This document shows positions 6,161-10,944 of a stretch of 10,944 nt of DNA, piece after piece; position 1 is the stretch's first letter; each line of letters starts with the position of its first letter. The position numbers and the translations under genes were made by a program. A model generated the notes under the pieces. It was not told the DNA's origin and made no database searches. It was given only the letters and a program-made list of their open reading frames with translations. Origin of the DNA: Anaerolineales bacterium (GTDB lineage: Bacteria; Chloroflexota; Anaerolineae; Anaerolineales; Villigracilaceae); the NCBI GenBank assembly GCA_025966435.1, contig JAICRQ010000068.1:1-10944 (forward strand), in the 5' to 3' direction.

Positions 6161-9100
6161 CTACTCTGCCAGCGGTATCTGCAAAATGAAGGTACTGCCT
6201 GGCATTTTTTCTTCGTCATAGCCCGGGCTTTCGACCCAGATCCTGCCTCGGTGCGATTTGACAATGCCCGCCGCGATCGCCAGACCAAGACCCGGTCCAC
6301 CGCCCTTGAACTTGGTGCGCCCTGAGGAATGCAGCTCCACTTTCCCGAGCTGGTAGAGTTTCTCGAAGACAATCTTGTGGTTGGCGGGATCAATGCCGAT
6401 GCCAGTATCCCGGATGCGGATCTCGCAAAACTCCCCGTGTCCATTGACCTGGACTGGCTTGGCATCTATAAAAATAGATCCGCCATCTGGCGTGAATTTA
6501 ATAGCATTGACCAGGACATTGTCGAGGGCTTTTTTCAGCAGTTCAGAGTCCGCCAGCAGAGGAGGCATCGTGTTGATGCCAGTGTCCAGCTCGAGCTTGA
6601 TCTGGCGCTCCTCCAAATCTTCCAGATAACTCTTACAGACCAGTCGCAGAACGGGACCGAGAGTCACTGCCTCGAGATGCGGAGTCAGCACCTGATTTTC
6701 CAGCCGCGCCACATCCAACATGCTGTTGACGATCTGATGCAACCGGTCCGTGCCTTGGATGATACCGTCCATCACCTGCCGCAGACTTGGACTTTCCTGC
6801 ACTACGGACGTCGCTTTGATCATCCCCAAATAGCCCTTGATCACAGTCAGCGGGGTGCGCAGTTCATGGGCAGCCACCTGGATAAAATCGCTCTTGTTCT
6901 TATCGAGTTTTGCCAGAGTCTGGTAAGCGCTGTTCAGCTCATCCACACGCTGTTCCACCATGCGCTCCATCATCTGATTAAAGCGGTTCAAGTCATCATA
7001 GAGACGGGCGTTCTCCAGCGCAATCGATGCCTGGATGGCGAAGGTATTTGCCAGAAGAACATCATCCTGATTAAAGGATGCCGGCGCCGCGCGGCTGATG
7101 GTGAGCATCCCAATGACTTTGGTCTTTGCATATAATGGAATTCCCAGCCAGGCGCGATCGTCGGGCACCCAATCGGGTTGTTTCCAGTTTTGCATGTTTT
7201 TAATATCGCCGATGATCAGCGGCTCCGATTGTTTGGCGATGAAGTGATACACATTCGTCCCGCGCAACGTGTACGACAGGGTCTCCACCGGCGCATCCAT
7301 TGGAAAACCAGCGTGCGCCACCAGCCGCGGGGTGCCGTTGATATCCTCGCGAAAGATCGCCGAGCGGTCATGGGGAATTAACATGGACAGTTGTGTGATG
7401 ATCTGTTGCGGAACATCAGTCACGGCGCCCAGAGAGGAGAGCTGCCGCACCGATTTCGTCAGCGCCTCGGCAATCTGGCGCCGGGTCTGCTCACTGGAAT
7501 AGAGCTTGGCATTCTCCGCCGCGGTCCGCTCGGCAAATTCCTTTGCGATCGCCAGCTCTGTGGTGCGGTCGCGCGCCTCATTGAGCAGGCGCTGCACCTC
7601 ACTCTGTGCCTGTTCCTTTTGCTGTACCAGCATCACCCGCAACAGTGCGCTGCTCACCAGGTTACGAATGCGGACGTAGATCTCCCAATCGCGCGGTCCC
7701 ATCTCCACCCACATAAAGCCGAACCGATTGCGTGCCAGAGAAAGCGGCATGATGACCGCGGAATAGCGGTGGTCTGCCGGCGTTTTCCCGCGAGGGATGA
7801 GCTGCCCGGTTCCAATGGTCGTGCGTTTCTGCGGGATCTCAAATTGTGATCCTTCATATTGAAGCAACAGGTTATAACTTTCAGGCGGAGGCGCAGAAAT
7901 GGACTGTGGTGCTTTTACATCGCTGTAGAACATCACATACCATCGTTCGATGCCCATATCGGGGAAGTGTGTGGAGATGGCGTTACCGATTTCGTCCATG
8001 CTCATGGCAGGTGCCATCGAGAAGCTAAAGCCATGCAGAAGGTGCTCCTGCTGTTCGAGGATAAGCCTCCGATAGGCTTGTGAGCGCTGCGAAAGCTCAC
8101 CCGCCAGCAGGCGCGCCTGTTGGAAGAGATTTTCCGCCTGCAGCATGTTCGTGTGGCTGGTGATGCCTCCCAGGGCATACCGGCGCATCATCGAGATCAC
8201 ATTATGCCAAACGGCGGGGGCAAGCTCATGCTTCTGCATCAATTCGATCATGGCATTGATCGTCTTCAAGAATTCTTCATTGGAAGATCTACCGTTCATC
8301 GCTAACAGGAAGCCATCCCAGGCGCGCCCAAATGCATCCCGGAAGAGAAGAAGCGCCGTGTCCTGTTCAGTGACCCCGGCGGAATTGAGCAGAGCGCGCA
8401 GCGCGGCTTCACGTTTGTTCTCGAGCCTGCCGGTCTTTGCCACATCGCGTGGGGCAACCGCAGCCTGGCGGACGTTCTCCGGCAGACAGCCGCACGACCA
8501 GCGGGTGAGTAATTGGGTGGGTGTCAGTGTGACCTGTGGAACGCTATCTCCACGAATTCGCTTAAGCAGTGTCTCCAGGGCGCGCTTGCCTGCCGTGTAA
8601 AAGGACTGTCTTACGGTCGTCAGCGGGACACCGATTGCCTGGGCTTCGCGCAGATCGTCGAACCCGGTCACTGCCACATCGTCCGGTACGCGTACCCCTC
8701 GCTGTTGTAAAGCCTCCAGCGCGCCAAAAGCCATGCTGTCATTCGCCGCGACAATCGCCTGCACCCGGAGCCTGCGCTCGTCGAGGAGAGTGCGGATCGC
8801 GGCTCTTCCGCTTTCCGCCGTGAAGTCGCCATCGACAACAAGGTCTTCATCGTAGTGGAGATTCTGCGCTTTGAGCTCATTCTGGTACCCCTCGAAGCGC
8901 TGCTCGGCGTCGATTTGCCCGGGGATGCCGCGAAGGAAAGCGATCCGTTTATACCCGTGATCCTGGATCAGGTGACGCACAGCCGCGCGCATCCCCTCTT
9001 CATTATTCGGGATGAACATCGAAGCGCCGTCGATCTTCACCGATTGTGTCACGATAGGGATCGCACCGTAAAATTCCGAAAACGTCTTAAGGTCTTGCGG

Positions 9101-9370
9101 ACTCGCGCCATAAGCGACATCAGCAGTTAGCAACAAGCCGTCGAGTTGACCTGGCTTGGCGAGGTCATATAGCCCAAAGGAAAGTTTGTTTTTATCATCT
9201 GTGAGAGCCGGCGTTAGTTTTCCCCCAATGAAATAGACAAGATTTAGGTTTTGCTCCTCGGCAGCTGCATTGACACCCGCGAGAAACTCCATGCCCCAGG
9301 CGCGTCCGACCTGAGAGGCAAACACACCGATGGTTTTACGTTCAGAAGAGGGCTTGGCAGGAAACGACAT
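6161..9370 (-). CDS. Cytoplasmic sensor histidine kinase with LacI-type ligand-binding domain
   Basis: A 1069-aa sensor kinase. Residues about 12-295 are a LacI/GalR-type sugar-binding fold (TIGVFASQVGRAWGMEFL..., DDVAVTGFDD, ending in the typical RWSCGC), but the DNA-binding helix-turn-helix of LacI proteins is absent. A helical region follows (about 300-440), then a GAF-like region (about 447-583), a coiled coil (about 583-630), a GAF domain (about 640-785), a second coiled coil, HisKA with phospho-acceptor His835 in AHELRTPL, and HATPase with N-box NVLVNAIKF (Asn955), DTGIGID (Asp988) and GPGLGLA. No signal peptide or membrane segment is seen, so it is soluble and senses an internal ligand. 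There is no response regulator in the window, so the partner is unknown. A TATAAT lies 30 bp upstream on its strand; the ribosome site is weak. The stop is TAG at 6163-6161. Confidence 0.93.
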   Translation of the reverse strand: MSFPAKPSSERKTIGVFASQVGRAWGMEFLAGVNAAAEEQNLNLVYFIGGKLTPALTDDKNKLSFGLYDLAKPGQLDGLLLTADVAYGASPQDLKTFSEFYGAIPIVTQSVKIDGASMFIPNNEEGMRAAVRHLIQDHGYKRIAFLRGIPGQIDAEQRFEGYQNELKAQNLHYDEDLVVDGDFTAESGRAAIRTLLDERRLRVQAIVAANDSMAFGALEALQQRGVRVPDDVAVTGFDDLREAQAIGVPLTTVRQSFYTAGKRALETLLKRIRGDSVPQVTLTPTQLLTRWSCGCLPENVRQAAVAPRDVAKTGRLENKREAALRALLNSAGVTEQDTALLLFRDAFGRAWDGFLLAMNGRSSNEEFLKTINAMIELMQKHELAPAVWHNVISMMRRYALGGITSHTNMLQAENLFQQARLLAGELSQRSQAYRRLILEQQEHLLHGFSFSMAPAMSMDEIGNAISTHFPDMGIERWYVMFYSDVKAPQSISAPPPESYNLLLQYEGSQFEIPQKRTTIGTGQLIPRGKTPADHRYSAVIMPLSLARNRFGFMWVEMGPRDWEIYVRIRNLVSSALLRVMLVQQKEQAQSEVQRLLNEARDRTTELAIAKEFAERTAAENAKLYSSEQTRRQIAEALTKSVRQLSSLGAVTDVPQQIITQLSMLIPHDRSAIFREDINGTPRLVAHAGFPMDAPVETLSYTLRGTNVYHFIAKQSEPLIIGDIKNMQNWKQPDWVPDDRAWLGIPLYAKTKVIGMLTISRAAPASFNQDDVLLANTFAIQASIALENARLYDDLNRFNQMMERMVEQRVDELNSAYQTLAKLDKNKSDFIQVAAHELRTPLTVIKGYLGMIKATSVVQESPSLRQVMDGIIQGTDRLHQIVNSMLDVARLENQVLTPHLEAVTLGPVLRLVCKSYLEDLEERQIKLELDTGINTMPPLLADSELLKKALDNVLVNAIKFTPDGGSIFIDAKPVQVNGHGEFCEIRIRDTGIGIDPANHKIVFEKLYQLGKVELHSSGRTKFKGGGPGLGLAIAAGIVKSHRGRIWVESPGYDEEKMPGSTFILQIPLAE

Positions 9371-9399
9371 TTTGCAGTATCTCTAAAGTTGATGTGGGG

Positions 9400-9405
9400 A
9401 TTATA
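9400..9405 (-). promoter_or_regulatory. -10 promoter element for the sensor kinase
   Basis: On the - strand this reads GGC-TATAAT-CC, a perfect -10 hexamer 29 bp before the kinase ATG, giving a short leader. The -35 candidate (TTCAGC at 9427-9422, 16-bp spacer) is weak. It implies the kinase is transcribed separately from the acetyltransferase gene upstream. Confidence 0.5.
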
Positions 9406-9455
9406 GCCTCGATTTCAGCGGGCTGAATAAAACAAAAGAGTAACAAAATTTGTGT

Positions 9456-9490
9456 GGGTTGCCCTCAACAGAACGCTTCGCAGTCAACCC
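9456..9490 (-). terminator. Possible stem-loop after the GNAT gene
   Basis: GGGTTG (9456-9461) pairs with CAACCC (9485-9490) around a 23-nt loop, just 3 bp past the acetyltransferase stop codon. The stem is short and there is no clean T-run on the - strand, so it is a weak terminator or part of a dispersed intergenic repeat. Confidence 0.3.
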
Positions 9491-9493
9491 GCC

Positions 9494-10345
9494 CTACAGA
9501 CTTAACTTCATCTGCCACTGGGTCAAATTTTCTTTTTCAAAACCGGCTCTTTCGAACACCGGTCCAAGCTCTTCAGGGAGTATTGCAGGAACGTGCCATG
9601 CCTTACCGGCGTGAAGCGCCGTCACACGCTGGAGCAGCTTTGTCCCCAGCCCGTGCCCCCGCGCTTCTGGCTCGACGAGCAATGACCAGATGACCACATG
9701 CTCTGCCTCAGGGTTTGAGATGACGACGTATGCCTGTCCCTCGCGAAAGGCGTGTAGCTGTGGGTTCGCTTGAGAAATGCTCTCTCCCGATAGCTGCCAG
9801 GGCAGGTCTGGTAAGCCATGTCGTGAGATCAATCGGCCCATCTCCTGCAGATCGACATTGTGCAGCGGTTTTTCTCCGTTTTCTTTATCGGGCTTGCCGC
9901 TATCGCTAGCGCTGCGCGTAAACCCAACTAACCTGCGCATGTTCGCAAAACCATAGTTCTGATACAGTCTCACGGCAGGCTCATTGTGCTCGATCACTTC
10001 GAGCACAATCTCGCGGTCGCCGCGTTTACGGGCATCCTCAACCAGCCTTTTCATGAGCCATGAACCAGCAGCCCCTTTGCCTCTTGTTTCTCTTGCGATT
10101 CCCATTGCCGCGACCCGGCTGGTGTGAATAGAGCGACGGGGTGCAATTAACGCGACGCCGCACGCTTGATCGTCAGCGAGCAGAACGCGGCTTTCTGCCA
10201 GGTCTATGCCATCTTTGCGGAGCATGTTTGCAAACATATCCATCGTGAAATGTATGGGGATAACATAGCCCTCGAAGCCGCGATTCAATAATGGAACAAG
10301 TTCTGATAAAGAGTAATTTGAGGCGGGGACAATACCAAATTCCAT
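9494..10345 (-). CDS. Tandem GNAT-family N-acetyltransferase
   Basis: A 283-aa protein with two acetyl-CoA-dependent GNAT folds. In the first (about 1-150), the core is VAAMGIARETRGKGAAGSWL with the acetyl-CoA loop R-G-K-G-A-A near residue 90, then VIEHNEPAVRLYQNYGF, the usual C-terminal GNAT signature. In the second (about 170-283), the core is IWSLLVEPEARGHGLGTKLL with R-G-H-G-L-G near residue 230, then LGPVFERAGF. Both acetyl-CoA loops look intact. The substrate cannot be read from the sequence; small molecules, peptides or an amino group on an antibiotic are all possible for this family. AGGAGA (10355-10350 on the - strand) precedes ATG 10345 by four bases; an out-of-frame ATG at 10349 overlaps. 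It is divergent from the transporter gene, with a 137-bp gap. Confidence 0.9.
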   Translation of the reverse strand: MEFGIVPASNYSLSELVPLLNRGFEGYVIPIHFTMDMFANMLRKDGIDLAESRVLLADDQACGVALIAPRRSIHTSRVAAMGIARETRGKGAAGSWLMKRLVEDARKRGDREIVLEVIEHNEPAVRLYQNYGFANMRRLVGFTRSASDSGKPDKENGEKPLHNVDLQEMGRLISRHGLPDLPWQLSGESISQANPQLHAFREGQAYVVISNPEAEHVVIWSLLVEPEARGHGLGTKLLQRVTALHAGKAWHVPAILPEELGPVFERAGFEKENLTQWQMKLSL

Positions 10346-10382
10346 GCATTCTCCTGTGCCTCGATTCTACCCGCATCCGGCG

Positions 10383-10403
10383 TATAATTTGGAAACGGGT
10401 TCC
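10383..10403 (+). promoter_or_regulatory. -10 element and overlapping palindrome before the MFS gene
   Basis: TATAAT (10383-10388) is a perfect -10 hexamer, with only a weak -35 upstream. Directly after it GGAAAC-G-GGTTCC (10391-10403) is a near-perfect 13-bp palindrome covering the predicted transcription start (about 10395), a position typical of a repressor operator. On the other strand TAGAAT (10369-10364) is a possible -10 for the acetyltransferase gene. Confidence 0.4.
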
Positions 10404-10482
10404 CAGACTTCGCCGTGGAATGAGACCGAATTTGGGGTGAGAGCGTGCGTACCAGAAGAGCCTGTAAATGAAAGGAACAACC

Positions 10483-10944
10483 ATGACAGATCTTTCCAGA
10501 ATTGCGCGCAAAATTACGTGGGTTCTCTTTGCAAACCAGAGTCTGGCATCGGCAGGTTTCATTGCTTCTGCTACCATCAATTCTATTATCGGCACGAACC
10601 TCGGGGGCAGCGCGGCCTTTGCAGGTGTGCCGTCCGCTGTGTATCAGGTAGGCGCCGCGTTTGCGGCTTCTGCATGGGGCTACATTATGGACCGCATTGG
10701 CAGAAGGAATGGGATGGTCGCCGGGCTTATCATCGGCGTGATCGGCAACGCGCTGGTTCTGGTGGCAATCGGGGCATCGTCCTTCCTGCTATTTCTGAGT
10801 GGCATGGTGATGATGGGAATCACGAACGCCGCGGTGGTGCTGGGGCGTTTTGCGGCAGCGGAGGTGAACCCGCCGGAACGACGCGGAGCAGCCATCTCGA
10901 ATGTAGTGCTGGGAGGCACATTCGGCGCCATCGTGGGTCCGCTA
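10483..10944 (+). CDS. Major facilitator superfamily transporter (3' truncated by window)
   Basis: N-terminal 154 residues of a secondary transporter; the frame stays open to the last base. The start begins MTDLSRIARKITWVLFANQS. About four to five membrane segments are in view. The loop after the second is the MFS signature GYIMDRIGRRNGMVAG (the G-x-x-x-D-R-x-G-R-R motif A). A further conserved region reads EVNPPERRGAAISNVVLGGT, the usual fifth-segment area of drug-efflux type MFS proteins. The substrate is unknown. AAAGGA (10471-10476) lies six bases before ATG 10483; an in-frame ATG at 10468 would add five residues, but would leave that Shine-Dalgarno inside the gene. It is divergent from the acetyltransferase; a paired efflux and modification function is possible but speculative. 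Confidence 0.88.
   Translation, partial: MTDLSRIARKITWVLFANQSLASAGFIASATINSIIGTNLGGSAAFAGVPSAVYQVGAAFAASAWGYIMDRIGRRNGMVAGLIIGVIGNALVLVAIGASSFLLFLSGMVMMGITNAAVVLGRFAAAEVNPPERRGAAISNVVLGGTFGAIVGPL

Noticed and set aside
6329..7135. Long + strand open frame (268 codons) inside the kinase gene
   Set aside because: It lies antisense to the HisKA and HATPase domains, has no ribosome site or recognisable domain, and reflects the codon bias of the true gene.
10173..10595. - strand open frame overlapping the acetyltransferase start, the promoter region and the MFS start
   Set aside because: It conflicts with two strongly supported genes and carries no domain; the GNAT frame explains this strand.

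Overview
The window comes from a bacterium and most resembles a member of the Chloroflexota (Anaerolineae type). This rests on the mix of genes: an alpha/beta-fused 2-oxoacid dehydrogenase E1, a soluble LacI-like sensor kinase, and abundant short palindromic and heptameric repeats in a genome of medium G+C. The assignment is inference, because no rRNA or other marker gene is present.

Layout. Positions 1-5244 on the + strand hold a 2-oxoacid (pyruvate or branched-chain type) dehydrogenase operon. In order it contains the 3' part of a fused E1 alpha-beta gene, a small GxxExxY-family (PD-(D/E)XK fold) gene, E2, an isoprenylcysteine methyltransferase-like membrane protein, and E3 (dihydrolipoamide dehydrogenase). 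A perfect 14-bp stem-loop after E3 probably ends the operon. A promoter-like TATAAT then precedes a multi-pass membrane protein of unknown function (5447-6130, +). This converges, with only 30 bp between stop codons, on a very large - strand gene (9370-6161) encoding a cytoplasmic sensor histidine kinase: LacI/GalR-type ligand-binding domain, GAF-like region, GAF, HisKA, HATPase. Upstream of it on the same strand is a tandem-GNAT acetyltransferase (10345-9494). Divergent from that, a major facilitator superfamily transporter (10483 onward, +) runs off the window end.

Function. E1, E2 and E3 together give the full set of catalytic components for oxidative decarboxylation of a 2-oxoacid to an acyl-CoA with formation of NADH. 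The kinase probably senses a small ligand (a sugar or similar) in the cytoplasm, but no response regulator lies in the window.

Most interesting signal. The GxxExxY gene sits between E1 and E2 as a discrete cassette of about 488 bp. It is bounded by imperfect inverted repeats of 27 bp (21 of 27 positions match). The left repeat begins inside the E1 stop codon and the right repeat ends just before the E2 ribosome-binding site. Its base composition is visibly more A+T-rich than the genes around it. This looks like a minimal nuclease-fold mobile element, or a repeat-plus-protein partnership, parked in a core metabolic operon without breaking it. A second repeat worth attention is a 49-bp array of seven heptamers, itself an imperfect palindrome, embedded in frame in the E2 inter-domain linker.
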